Shown here: positions 17,786-26,256 of the stretch, one piece after another
Numbering within the stretch: position 1 is the stretch's first letter
How the letters are laid out: each line of letters starts with the position of its first letter
Assembly (NCBI GenBank): GCA_947387485.1
Contig: CANDNT010000001.1
Coordinates: 558,001 to 622,000, forward strand
DNA from: Aquimarina rhabdastrellae
Lineage (GTDB): Bacteria; Bacteroidota; Bacteroidia; Flavobacteriales; Flavobacteriaceae
DNA: 64,000 bases
Direction of reading: 5' to 3'
The notes under the pieces: model-generated
What the model was told of the DNA's origin: nothing
Seen by the model: only the letters and a program-made list of their open reading frames with translations
The model's database searches: none
Program-made: the position numbers and the translations under genes

Positions 17786-18157
17786 TCATCTCTTAAATTT
17801 TACTATTCCTTTATGATACAATGCTAATCCCATTTGAAGTATTTGTTTTAATGTTTCAATCGGAATATCTTTATTTGGATCTATACTAAAACGCTTCATT
17901 TTAGCTCTATTTCCAGCTTCGAGTTTAGGATGTTCTAAATGAGTTCCTTCTACCATTAATACATAAGGTTCTTTCGTTTTTTTATCTATCCATAAATAGC
18001 AAAATGGCTTTTTGTAATAACAGAAGCAGGGCATTCCCCACTTCTGTGTTTCTATAATATTATCATCCTGCTCAAGAATAATACGTCGTAATGCCAATAA
18101 ACAACTACGATTAGGTTCTTCTTGTTGGGTATAATATATAGTTGGTTCTTGAGTCAT
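17786..18157 (-). CDS. DUF1801 (YdhG-like) domain protein
   Basis: A 123-residue soluble protein made of a single DUF1801 domain. Visible family features are the 'KWGMPCFCYYKKPFCYLWIDKK' region (about 39-60), the 'GTHLEHPKLEAGNRAKMKRF' stretch and a C-terminal helix ending in a basic tail. The fold is related to iron-binding frataxin-like proteins, but no activity is established for the family. Its start is only 5 bases after the GyrI-like gene stop, so the two are certainly cotranscribed. Confidence 0.8.
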   Translation of the reverse strand: MTQEPTIYYTQQEEPNRSCLLALRRIILEQDDNIIETQKWGMPCFCYYKKPFCYLWIDKKTKEPYVLMVEGTHLEHPKLEAGNRAKMKRFSIDPNKDIPIETLKQILQMGLALYHKGIVKFKR

Positions 18158-18162
18158 TTGAT

Positions 18163-18630
18163 TTATTCTTTTACCGCTACCAGAATATCTACTTCTGCAT
18201 CGTTTGGGTTTTGAGCTCTTTGATCATATACTTCAAAATCTACCGTATAACTTCGATTTAATTCCTTATCCATCTCCCATATTTTCATCCATTCATTAAA
18301 AACGACTCCTTGATTAAGGTCACCTTTACCGGTAATTTTTATATACATTCCTCCTTCAAAAGATTTTCCTTCCATGCCTTCTGGTATCTCCTCTAGCTCA
18401 CTTACTTTACAACCGATGATAGTTGTATAATAACCTTTATAATCACTTTCGTAATCTGTATACATTCCATATACCGTATCGTCAATTCTATTGGGTATTT
18501 GTCTTACCAATTTTTCCTTCACAAATCTATTCCATAATGCTGGAATATCTTGAGCTGCTTTACCATTCTCGTTTGTTGTTCTTACTGTGATTCCAATAAC
18601 CTTAAAAGGCTCTATTTTTGTATGTTGCAT
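18163..18630 (-). CDS. GyrI-like small-molecule-binding (effector-binding) domain protein
   Basis: A stand-alone GyrI-like / AraC effector-binding domain of 155 residues. I use the internal ATG at 18630 ('MQHTKIEPFKVIG') because the family begins just there; an upstream ATG would add eight residues. Typical features are the opening strand 'IEPFKVIGITVRTTN', the 'YGMYTDYESDYKG' middle and the C-terminal 'YTVDFEVYD' strand. Such proteins bind small hydrophobic or toxic compounds. It leads the unit with DUF1801 and has a TAnnTTTG promoter and TGTCA repeats upstream. Confidence 0.8.
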   Translation of the reverse strand: MQHTKIEPFKVIGITVRTTNENGKAAQDIPALWNRFVKEKLVRQIPNRIDDTVYGMYTDYESDYKGYYTTIIGCKVSELEEIPEGMEGKSFEGGMYIKITGKGDLNQGVVFNEWMKIWEMDKELNRSYTVDFEVYDQRAQNPNDAEVDILVAVKE

Positions 18631-18651
18631 ATTTGCTTTTTTGATTCTGTA

Positions 18652-18686
18652 CAAAAATACATCGACCTTGTGTCAACAGTATGTCA
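18652..18686 (-). promoter_or_regulatory. Promoter and TGTCA direct-repeat operator of the GyrI-like gene
   Basis: On the minus strand TATTTTTG (18652-18659) matches the TAnnTTTG -7 element, 22 bases before the chosen start codon. Just upstream, on the plus strand, TGTCA occurs twice (18671-18675 and 18682-18686), spaced 11 bases start to start, one helical turn. This is a plausible operator for the WYL-type regulator encoded 200 bases away. Confidence 0.5.
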
Positions 18687-18900
18687 GGGGTATTTTACAA
18701 TTTTTGACTTTTCTTTTTAAAAAAATTTTTACGGAAAAACCATAAATCTAACTTTTACATAACGTATAAATAATATCTATACCGTAGCTGAGTTATATCT
18801 TTACATCGAGATATTTCATTTCTCAGTTATATGCGTTGAATTATACTATTAGTTATGAAATCGTATTAGACAATAGTATCGTTTGAATTAAATTTTTACT

Positions 18901-19626
18901 TTAAGAACTAACCTCTAATGCGGCATTAGAGGTTTTTCTTTTACATTCTTCCATGTATTCTTGTAATGTCATGGGGTGTGGTTCAAAACAACTGTGTAAC
19001 CGCTGTATATTTTGTATACAATCTAGTCTAAAGGATCTAAAATCATTTCGTTTTCTACAAAATGCAATCAATATCCAATTTTCTTGAGTCGTGTATAAAG
19101 CAAATGGTTCTATAATACGATCTGTAACTATATCCTCTAATGATTTATAGCTCATGTTTACCAATTCAAAATTGGCTATACAGGATTGTATCTGTATTAA
19201 GTAATTACTCGTTTTTTCTTCTTCTAGATTATTTCTTACGTAGATTCTCTTGGTTAAAAACTCTATTTGATCACGTTGAGATGACTTTAATACTGATTTA
19301 ATTTTGGTAATTGCATTTGTATACTGAGTGATTAACGATGCTTCTTTATTTTTAAGTATCAGGTGTTCTGCGACTAACAATGCATTAGCTTCTTCTTCGG
19401 TAAACATTACAGGTGGTAAGGTATATCCATCCATCATGGTATATCCTTTACCCTCTTCGGTTATTATAGGAACTCCAGATTGTTCCAGCGTTTTTATATC
19501 ACGATAAATAGTGCGAATACTTACTTGATGTTTTTCTGCCAAATCCCGTGCAGTAACCAATCGATTGGCTTGTAATTGTATAAGGATTGCTGTAAGACGT
19601 GCTAATCTAGGTTTATCTGCTGACAT
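18901..19626 (-). CDS. WYL-domain transcriptional regulator (YafY-like)
   Basis: A 241-residue regulator with an N-terminal winged helix of the HTH_11/DeoR type (about residues 8-60, 'VTARDLAEKHQVSIRTIYRDIKTL') and a C-terminal WYL domain (about 145-220, 'IIEPFALYTTQENWILIAFC' and 'FRSFRLDCI'). WYL domains sense nucleic-acid-related or small ligands; YafY-like members commonly control neighbouring genes. The GyrI-like/DUF1801 unit downstream, with a TGTCA direct repeat in its promoter, is the obvious target candidate. The 246 bases between hold no other gene. Confidence 0.9.
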   Translation of the reverse strand: MSADKPRLARLTAILIQLQANRLVTARDLAEKHQVSIRTIYRDIKTLEQSGVPIITEEGKGYTMMDGYTLPPVMFTEEEANALLVAEHLILKNKEASLITQYTNAITKIKSVLKSSQRDQIEFLTKRIYVRNNLEEEKTSNYLIQIQSCIANFELVNMSYKSLEDIVTDRIIEPFALYTTQENWILIAFCRKRNDFRSFRLDCIQNIQRLHSCFEPHPMTLQEYMEECKRKTSNAALEVSS

Positions 19627-19678
19627 GATTTATTTAAAAAGATTAAGGTATGGTTTTTCTTTAATTAAAAAATCTATT

Positions 19679-22600
19679 TTATTCAAAAAACAATTCTCCA
19701 ATTTCTATTTCTTTTTTATCATCTTCTAATCTTATTATAATAACTTCTTCTTTTTCATTCTCTTTACCATAATTAAGAAACATAGTTGCTTTAAGAATAG
19801 TAGGTCCGGATATTTTCTGCTTTGTATCTGCAAAATAATTAGCCATAACTTTATATGTTCCTGATATAGCTTTTTTAAGCATAAACTCTTCTGGACCGAA
19901 TCCACTTGTCATATCATTAGACATTCTTCCTCCTATTTTTGTTAGTTTATTGCTATAAAAAGCTTTCTCTCCTTTAGGGTCGATAACCCATAAGTCAATA
20001 TCTGTATCATTGTGATTCCAATCTATAACTATTCTTATGTCTACAGGTAATCCTGTAAAGTTTTCTTTTTGTTCTTTACTTAATTTTAATTTGTTTTTAT
20101 AGGTATTGAGTAATCGTGTTAGTTCTATATATGCTATTTGTTCAATACCATGAAACCTAAAACTTTGTTCTTTTTCTAATAACTCACCATTATAAATTTT
20201 AAATAATAAATCAAAACTCTTTTGTATGGCACCTACTTTTTCATAGGCCAATGCTAAATCTCTATATGATTGAGGATCTTCTGGTCTTAATTCTAGTACT
20301 TTTTCATATGCTTTAACAGCTAAATCATATTGTTTAAAATAAGTTAATTTATATCCTAAAGCTTTTATCAATTCATAATTATCTAATTCAATTTCTATAA
20401 GATTAGTCAATATCATGATTGCTATATCTGGTGCATTTTTCTTATCAAAGAAATCTGCAACATCCAGATAAAATGTAGGCATTTCATTATACGCTATCCT
20501 AATTTTATTATATGTATAATATGCTTTAGCAATTGATTTTTCTTTAGCCAAGAGCTTAATGTAAGGTACTTTAGGATTCCAAGCTTTTAGTGTTATCGAT
20601 TGTTCATTTTTTTCATTAGTAACAGCATAACCAAGAGTTCTTTTTTCTCTTCTAACCTCTTGAGCTACTATAACAACTTCTTCTAATTCACTCGAAGCTG
20701 AATTTAATCTAATGTTCAGGGTATTCTCTCTTCTCACTGCTTGAGTTATAGCACTAAAACCTACATAAGAAAACTCTAAAACATCACCTTCTATTACTGT
20801 TATCGTATAACGTCCATCAAAATCAGTTTGTGTACCTATCGTTGTTCCTTTTACCACTACATTTACCCCTGGTAAAGCTACTCCTGTCTCATCCAAAACA
20901 ACACCACTTATCGTTTTTGTATTTGCATTATCTCTAACACTATTTCTAGTATTAGTACTATCTCTATCTTCTCCTATTAAGAATTCATCTTGTTCTGATT
21001 CAACATTTTTTTCAAAATAATTTGAATCATACCAACTTTGGATCGCCAGGTAATCCCTAATAAGATTCTTTCTCTTTCGTTGTATTCTTTCTTGTTCTTT
21101 AATTTCATTTACAGTTATAGCTTCAATACGTCTTTTGTATTCTGCTCTTAAATCTTTGGGAGGTTCTATTCTATATCGTACATAATCTTCTATTCTATCT
21201 AAAATTATCATTGAAGTATATGCTGTAATTAAATGATAATGTTTCCCTAAATTAATAATAGCTTGTTTTTGAGCTATTTTATCTTTCATTAATGACTTAA
21301 GTTTTTGTTTAGCCCATAAACGTTTTACTTCTTCTGTTCCTTCTCCAATCTTAATCATCACTGTTGTACTATCTGTAACTCTACCTTGATATCCAAAATA
21401 TAAAGTTATGGGTCCTTCTTTTAAAAACTTACCACTTAAAGTAAAATCAGCATCTACATTTGTTGGTTGATTAGGATAAACTTCTTTGATTACTTTGCTA
21501 TGTTTTGCTCTTATAAATTGATATGTTTCTCGTTTTAATAGTGTTATAGCTTCTTTACTAGATTTACGTATTAGATTAATATAATTTCCTCCTGTAATTG
21601 TTGAAATCTCTTTTAGTTTACTATGATCTGCTGAAACTACAGTATTAATAGCATAAATAGGTTTCTTATTTTCTGCTCTAAAAGCACCTAAATTTGATAA
21701 TCCGTCTGTAAATAATAATATCTCGTCTGTAGTTATCTTTAAATCCTTAAAAACCTCATACGAAGTACCTCCATCATAAACCACTTGTTTTATTTGAGTT
21801 TTTAATTGTTCCCAATTTCCGTTAGTTATAGTATAAATTCTATCTTGCTGTTTTTTATTACTAAAAGTGACCCATCGCACTTCAACATTTGCTAAGTATT
21901 GAAAATAATCATGTAATAACTCTAATTCTTGATCTAGATTGCGATCTTTCATAGAAAATGAAGCATCCCATAATATCGTAATCTTTTTAGGTTTATTTTT
22001 TAACCTTGTCTGCGGTTGTAATATTTTATACAAATGGAAATAATCACCATAAGTTAATACTTCATCCTGAATTGAATCCTTATCTATTTTGATTACAATA
22101 GGTTTATTAGCATTATATTTTTCTCTCGATAATTTAGTTTGATATACTTCTTTCCTTTTTTTAAATACCAAATCATAGGAATTCTTATTCTCTATTCTAG
22201 GTTTAACCTTTGTAAATGCTTGTATATCTAGTTTAAAATGTTCTAAAGGAGTTGTTATCCCTAATGGAAGTTCATATACCTGAGAAGTTTCTACTGTATG
22301 TAATGTTTGTTCAAAGGTAAGTACAATACGTTTATAACTTTTAGGTAGTATAGGGTAAATACGAGCTTTATAATTATTTCCTTGGACTTTCTCCAATAAC
22401 CCAGGGTCTATATTCTGTCTTACCGTACTTTCAAATGCAACACGAGCTTGCTCTTTTTCTACAACAACTGCCTCTCTTAACTCCTCTCCTACCTCCATTG
22501 CAAATTTAGATACTGTTTGTCCTTCACTTAAAGGAAATACTAATTCTCCTTCGAGTGTACGATCTAATTCGTTATAGAATTTCATATCATAAGTAGTCGT

Positions 22601-22744
22601 AGCATAATTACCTATAATCTTTACAGCAACCTTAAGATGCGTAAGTTTTAGATCTTTCTCTTCTGCTATTGTTACTCTTGGTGTAAGTTGAGCCTGTATA
22701 TAATTACTTACTATTAAGGTAAGAAAAAGTAATACTTGTTTCAT
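19679..22744 (-). CDS. Large secreted VIT / vWA / carboxypeptidase-like / TPR / DUF2135 protein
   Basis: A 1021-residue protein with a signal peptide (1-19). Domains in order: VIT (about 20-150), von Willebrand A (about 245-400, MIDAS D260-x-S262-x-S264), a linker, a carboxypeptidase-regulatory-like beta domain (about 612-695, 'TISGVVLDETGVALPGVNVV') as found on TonB receptors, tetratricopeptide helices (about 740-860, including a proline-rich 'LELRPEDPQSYRDLALAYEK'), and a C-terminal DUF2135 domain (about 905-1021, 'DWNHNDTDIDLWVIDP'). VIT-vWA proteins are inter-alpha-trypsin-inhibitor-like binding proteins. No sorting domain or membrane segment is visible. Single-gene unit. Confidence 0.88.
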   Translation of the reverse strand: MKQVLLFLTLIVSNYIQAQLTPRVTIAEEKDLKLTHLKVAVKIIGNYATTTYDMKFYNELDRTLEGELVFPLSEGQTVSKFAMEVGEELREAVVVEKEQARVAFESTVRQNIDPGLLEKVQGNNYKARIYPILPKSYKRIVLTFEQTLHTVETSQVYELPLGITTPLEHFKLDIQAFTKVKPRIENKNSYDLVFKKRKEVYQTKLSREKYNANKPIVIKIDKDSIQDEVLTYGDYFHLYKILQPQTRLKNKPKKITILWDASFSMKDRNLDQELELLHDYFQYLANVEVRWVTFSNKKQQDRIYTITNGNWEQLKTQIKQVVYDGGTSYEVFKDLKITTDEILLFTDGLSNLGAFRAENKKPIYAINTVVSADHSKLKEISTITGGNYINLIRKSSKEAITLLKRETYQFIRAKHSKVIKEVYPNQPTNVDADFTLSGKFLKEGPITLYFGYQGRVTDSTTVMIKIGEGTEEVKRLWAKQKLKSLMKDKIAQKQAIINLGKHYHLITAYTSMIILDRIEDYVRYRIEPPKDLRAEYKRRIEAITVNEIKEQERIQRKRKNLIRDYLAIQSWYDSNYFEKNVESEQDEFLIGEDRDSTNTRNSVRDNANTKTISGVVLDETGVALPGVNVVVKGTTIGTQTDFDGRYTITVIEGDVLEFSYVGFSAITQAVRRENTLNIRLNSASSELEEVVIVAQEVRREKRTLGYAVTNEKNEQSITLKAWNPKVPYIKLLAKEKSIAKAYYTYNKIRIAYNEMPTFYLDVADFFDKKNAPDIAIMILTNLIEIELDNYELIKALGYKLTYFKQYDLAVKAYEKVLELRPEDPQSYRDLALAYEKVGAIQKSFDLLFKIYNGELLEKEQSFRFHGIEQIAYIELTRLLNTYKNKLKLSKEQKENFTGLPVDIRIVIDWNHNDTDIDLWVIDPKGEKAFYSNKLTKIGGRMSNDMTSGFGPEEFMLKKAISGTYKVMANYFADTKQKISGPTILKATMFLNYGKENEKEEVIIIRLEDDKKEIEIGELFFE

Positions 22745-22847
22745 AAGATTGCTGTTTTTTGGTTATTCTAAAATACAGTAATTCTTATGTCTTTTAAAAG
22801 TACCATTGAGCAAACTTGTATTTTGAGTGTGTGAAGTTGTCTTTTAT

Positions 22848-23303
22848 TTAATCGTAATTATTAAAGATAATATTTCCTATTGTTTCAGTTTCCCAATATT
22901 CTATTTGCTGTATTTCAGATTTATCTAATAAAACTAAATATTCTTTCTTTATCTTTTCATTTAAAAAATCCACATATAAATATTCAAAATATTTATTTAT
23001 TACCTGAATAATATGCTTAGGTAGATCATAAAATTCATTAAAAGGAAAATCGACCTTTTTAATTCCACAATAATATGGATAACATGAATTAATTCCTATA
23101 TGGTGTTTTTCTATGTCTGAAAACAATGAAATCACATAATAATTACTATCAACTTTTGGTTCTAAAAGAGTTATTCTTCGATACAAGTTTAGCTTTTTAA
23201 ATTCACTAGCTATTCTTTCTATTTCTTTTTTTTCTATCTGCGGAGGTGGAGATATACCTATTCTCCAAAACCCCGTAATTCCCTTAGGTAATACCTTTTC
23301 CAT
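22848..23303 (-). CDS. Hypothetical protein (151 aa)
   Basis: A soluble protein I do not recognise. It starts 'MEKVLPKGITGFWRIG' and is rich in aromatic residues and isoleucine, with no signal peptide, membrane helix or cysteine-metal motif apart from 'CYPYYCG' near residue 75. It begins 18 bases after the YwqG-like gene stop on the same strand, so the two are cotranscribed. Pairs like this are often found among polymorphic-toxin immunity proteins, but no toxin gene is visible here and that role is not claimed. Confidence 0.6.
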   Translation of the reverse strand: MEKVLPKGITGFWRIGISPPPQIEKKEIERIASEFKKLNLYRRITLLEPKVDSNYYVISLFSDIEKHHIGINSCYPYYCGIKKVDFPFNEFYDLPKHIIQVINKYFEYLYVDFLNEKIKKEYLVLLDKSEIQQIEYWETETIGNIIFNNYD

Positions 23304-23321
23304 TTAATCTATTTAATCAGA

Positions 23322-24089
23322 TTAGCAACAATCCCAATAAAAATAAGCTTTTGAAAAATCCTTTTTAATCAAGCTTTCTTTATCGATAAAAATATGAGCG
23401 ATACCACTATCACCAAACATGATATAATCATCTACATCTATTTGCAGTAGTTGAATATCATTTTCTTGCTCTTTACTATATTCTCTAGGATCATATTGTG
23501 TAAAATCTGCATATCCTCCAATTTTATGACCTGTTGCATCAAAATAGTTATTAAATTCATTCTCTTCTTCTTCTTTTAATTGTTCTATAAAATCCCAATA
23601 ACCAATACCATTGAAAAGAAAATCAAATTGAGAATCCTCTGAACTCCCTTTATCTATTCCTTTTTCAAAATGAAGTTTGTGAAGTTTATCTATAGGGATT
23701 TCTTCATAATCCTTAATCGTTAAAAAAGAAAAGTCTTTCAATGAAGGTTCATTTAAAGTTTCTTTTTCATGATATATTATTTTAACATCTTCATCATACC
23801 ACTCTGTAGCCGAAAAAAAGAGTTGAAGAATTCCATCAGTTGGAAAAAAATCTATTTTAGGTATTTCCTCAAAATTTATTTGAGCTAACATTACCATAGG
23901 TTTTTCATTCTTATCTTTCGGATATTGTTTATTAATAGGAAAAAAAGGTTTTCCTAAAAACTTACTCTCTGTCAGTTTCAAATCATCATTTAAAGGATTT
24001 TCTTCTCGAGGATTAGCTTTAATACGAATGCAAGTTCTTTCATAAGCTTTTAAAGCTGTTTCATATTTCTTTAGAATTTTGGGTATCAT
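23322..24089 (-). CDS. YwqG-family (DUF1963) protein
   Basis: A 255-residue soluble protein with the DUF1963/YwqG build: an early 'TESKFLGKPFFPINKQYP' segment, 'MVMLAQINFEEIPKIDFFPTDG', 'LQLFFSATE', the family's 'GGYADFTQYDPR' turn near residue 192, and a final 'LLQIDVDDYIMFGDSGIAHIFI' pair of strands. The biochemical role is unknown; relatives are frequent near toxin-immunity genes. It leads a two-gene unit with the 151-residue protein. Confidence 0.85.
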   Translation of the reverse strand: MIPKILKKYETALKAYERTCIRIKANPREENPLNDDLKLTESKFLGKPFFPINKQYPKDKNEKPMVMLAQINFEEIPKIDFFPTDGILQLFFSATEWYDEDVKIIYHEKETLNEPSLKDFSFLTIKDYEEIPIDKLHKLHFEKGIDKGSSEDSQFDFLFNGIGYWDFIEQLKEEEENEFNNYFDATGHKIGGYADFTQYDPREYSKEQENDIQLLQIDVDDYIMFGDSGIAHIFIDKESLIKKDFSKAYFYWDCC

Positions 24090-24452
24090 TAATTATTCGC
24101 TTTTAGATTAATTTACAAATCTCTAAGTTCCTCCATTAAACTTTCCTGAACAAGCATTTTCTTTTTTTTCTCCCTTTCACCATCAATATTCACCACTTCT
24201 TATTTAAATCAATCCTCAATTTTGGATAAGTACTCACTATTTCTATATGTCTTTTAAACCTAATTTATACGGTTTAATTTGATAAAAAAGGTACTACCAT
24301 AAATAAAATAACAGCTTTCCTTAAAAAACACACTAAAAAACACATTTAACTAAAAATCAAGTATTTACACCTGTGTTTTTGTTCCTTATAGCAAAGTAAT
24401 TTTAACCTACAATTACAACGAAATCAAACATTAATACTTAAAAATCAAAACA
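24090..24452. other. Intergenic region, divergent promoters
   Basis: A 363-base A/T-rich gap between divergent genes. I see no open frame with coding character and no strong hairpin. A TTTG at 24378-24381 and TAATTTTA at 24397-24404 could form the promoter of the gene at 24453, but their 15-base spacing is short for this phylum. Confidence 0.5.
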
Positions 24453-24923
24453 ATGAGTACTACAACAGAACAAAAAGTAATTCATGCTAGCTATTTTATC
24501 GGGATACCAGGTATTCGTGGTGGTGTAACACAAACAACTAACCTTATTATTGACACTTTAAACAGAGAAGTAATAGGTACTAGTCAAGTTTCTCAATCTA
24601 CAAATCCACCATTAGATGTACAAAGTAATTTGTATGGAGAGTTTACTTATATGACCGTAATGCACGGACATAGTCGTATTCTACTCACAGCTACTGGTTA
24701 TCCAAAAAATGAAATTTGGCCATTAGTGATGGGAGTTCCTACGCCACTTTTTCCTGCCAACTTAAAACTACGTATGGTACTTGACGAAGATTGGAAAAGA
24801 GGTATTGCTACCTATTCTTACAGAGATCGTGATGGTCAGATGGTAGAAATGATAAACATACCTGTTATCGCTACCAATATCTCAACAGTTGAAGTTCCAG
24901 AAGAGGCAGCTGTAGCGCAATAA
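24453..24923 (+). CDS. DUF1842-like small soluble protein
   Basis: A 156-residue protein without signal peptide. It resembles the DUF1842 family as I remember it: 'NREVIGTSQVSQSTNPPLDV' near residue 33, a 'GEFTYMTVM' strand, 'ILLTATGYPKNEIWP', then 'NLKLRMVLDEDWKRGIATYSYRD'. The pattern of short strands suggests a beta-sandwich. No function is established. It is the first of two genes 32 bases apart that both begin MSTTT, and it ends with an Ala/Glu-rich tail. It lies 1.3 kb upstream of the lanthipeptide genes on the same strand. Confidence 0.6.
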   Translation: MSTTTEQKVIHASYFIGIPGIRGGVTQTTNLIIDTLNREVIGTSQVSQSTNPPLDVQSNLYGEFTYMTVMHGHSRILLTATGYPKNEIWPLVMGVPTPLFPANLKLRMVLDEDWKRGIATYSYRDRDGQMVEMINIPVIATNISTVEVPEEAAVAQ

Positions 24924-24955
24924 ACAACTATTAATCAAACCTTAATTATATAATC

Positions 24956-25444
24956 ATGAGTACTACAACATTAGAACAACAACAAGGAACTAAAGAAGGA
25001 GCTACATTTGCGCCATTAATGCAATCCACTTATTTTTCTGAAAACGGGGAATTCCGTGTATTAGAGGATATCAACCGAGTAGAAAATACATCGGGAGCAA
25101 ACGGAAGAGTTTGGTTAGTATTTACTAGTGATCTAAGCTGGCCTGGTCCTCAAGAACGCTTAATCGGAGGTCCTAGAGAAATTCCTGTACGATACGGAAT
25201 TAGAGGTATTCCTTTAGACAGTATCAAAGTTCAAATTACTGAAGCTTTTAATAAGGCAATCGATTTATTACACAAAACTAACTGTGGAGATCGCTTTGTA
25301 GGTAATATCAATTTATATTGGCCACTTACTGCTCCTGGATTCAATCCTGAGCCTAATTATATTTTTGAAACAAATTGCCATGCGGTAATTACTGTAGGAG
25401 CTTTTACTGGTCGTGTACAGTATGATCATCCTACTGCATCATAA
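24956..25444 (+). CDS. Hypothetical partner of the DUF1842-like protein
   Basis: A 162-residue soluble protein that I do not recognise. It shares only the first five residues (MSTTT) with its upstream neighbour. The body is beta-rich with tryptophan- and proline-containing turns ('DLSWPGPQERLIGGP', 'LYWPLTAPGFNPEP') and one helix ('VQITEAFNKAIDLL'); two cysteines. The 32-base spacing and shared start suggest coordinated translation and perhaps a complex of the two proteins. A terminator follows directly, so the pair forms its own transcript. Confidence 0.6.
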   Translation: MSTTTLEQQQGTKEGATFAPLMQSTYFSENGEFRVLEDINRVENTSGANGRVWLVFTSDLSWPGPQERLIGGPREIPVRYGIRGIPLDSIKVQITEAFNKAIDLLHKTNCGDRFVGNINLYWPLTAPGFNPEPNYIFETNCHAVITVGAFTGRVQYDHPTAS

Positions 25445-25469
25445 GTTATATTTCAACTATTTATTATAC

Positions 25470-25504
25470 AAAAGCGAAACCAAATTATGGTTTCGCTTTT
25501 CTTT
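25470..25504. terminator. Bidirectional terminator
   Basis: A perfect 13-bp stem (25470-25482 with 25488-25500) around five bases, followed by T-rich sequence. It lies between the convergent stops at 25444 and 25528. Confidence 0.85.
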
Positions 25505-25527
25505 ATTTTATAATAAACGCTACTGTA

Positions 25528-26040
25528 TTAAAATTGATACCTGGCACTTATTCCTAAATTAATCTCAAAGTCATCATAATAATCTCCAAAACCTATTTCT
25601 GGTCGTAGATCTAATGATAATAACAACGGAAAATCAAAATAGTATTCTATACCAATAGTTCCTGTAAGTGCAGCAAATACCTCACTGTCTTCGGTATGTA
25701 AAAAATCATCGTCAAAATCGATATACCCTATACTTGCTCCTGGTCCTGTATACCAATTAAAATTTCCTTTGATAGGAAATACCCATTGATAAAACCCAAG
25801 TGCTCTAATCGCATCATAATGATCATCATCTTCCCAGGCTAAGCCAAATTCTAATCGATTGTCTGTTCCTAGAGCTCTTTGATACGAAATCTCTGCACCA
25901 AAACCATCATGTGAACCTATTCGCAATCCAATTGCATTTTCTGAAATATGTTGAGCTTTAGCTTCGGTAGAAAATAAAGCCACAGTAATTAGAAATATAC
26001 CTAATAAGTAATGTTTTAAAACGGAATTCATTTGAGTCAT
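25528..26040 (-). CDS. Outer-membrane beta-barrel protein, paralogue 1
   Basis: A 170-residue protein with a signal peptide (about 1-29, 'TEAKAQ'). The mature part is a chain of amphipathic beta strands ('IGLRIGSHDGFGAEISYQ', 'RLEFGLAW', 'FNWYTGPGASIGY', 'PLLLSLDLRPEIGFG') ending in the outer-membrane signature 'ARYQF' with terminal Phe, consistent with a small eight-stranded barrel. A very similar protein is encoded at 44202-44720. It sits between the DUF1842-like pair and the lanthipeptide precursor gene, from which it diverges. Confidence 0.85.
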   Translation of the reverse strand: MTQMNSVLKHYLLGIFLITVALFSTEAKAQHISENAIGLRIGSHDGFGAEISYQRALGTDNRLEFGLAWEDDDHYDAIRALGFYQWVFPIKGNFNWYTGPGASIGYIDFDDDFLHTEDSEVFAALTGTIGIEYYFDFPLLLSLDLRPEIGFGDYYDDFEINLGISARYQF

Positions 26041-26210
26041 AACTTTTGTTGTTTTTTTAGAATGTAAAACTAAACAGATATATAACGTTATTCTTATGTT
26101 TTAAATGTTAAACAAATCTTAAATAAACTGCTTTTTTATGGTTTCACTTTTTGTGTTTTACGGTTTTTTATGTGCCATAACATGAAATATGTTTTTTCAA
26201 AAACCACAAC

Positions 26211-26218
26211 TAACTTTG
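26211..26218 (+). promoter_or_regulatory. -7 promoter element of the lanthipeptide operon
   Basis: TAACTTTG matches the Bacteroidota TAnnTTTG consensus and lies 38 bases before the precursor gene start codon. The T run at 26191-26197 is at about the right distance for a weak -33 element. Confidence 0.5.
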
Positions 26219-26256
26219 AATCAATAAAATAAATCATTAATTCAAAACTATTTATT

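Noticed and set aside
22848..24089. Toxin-immunity module
   Set aside because: The YwqG-like and 151-residue proteins can occur in such modules, but no toxin, Rhs or secretion gene is present here.
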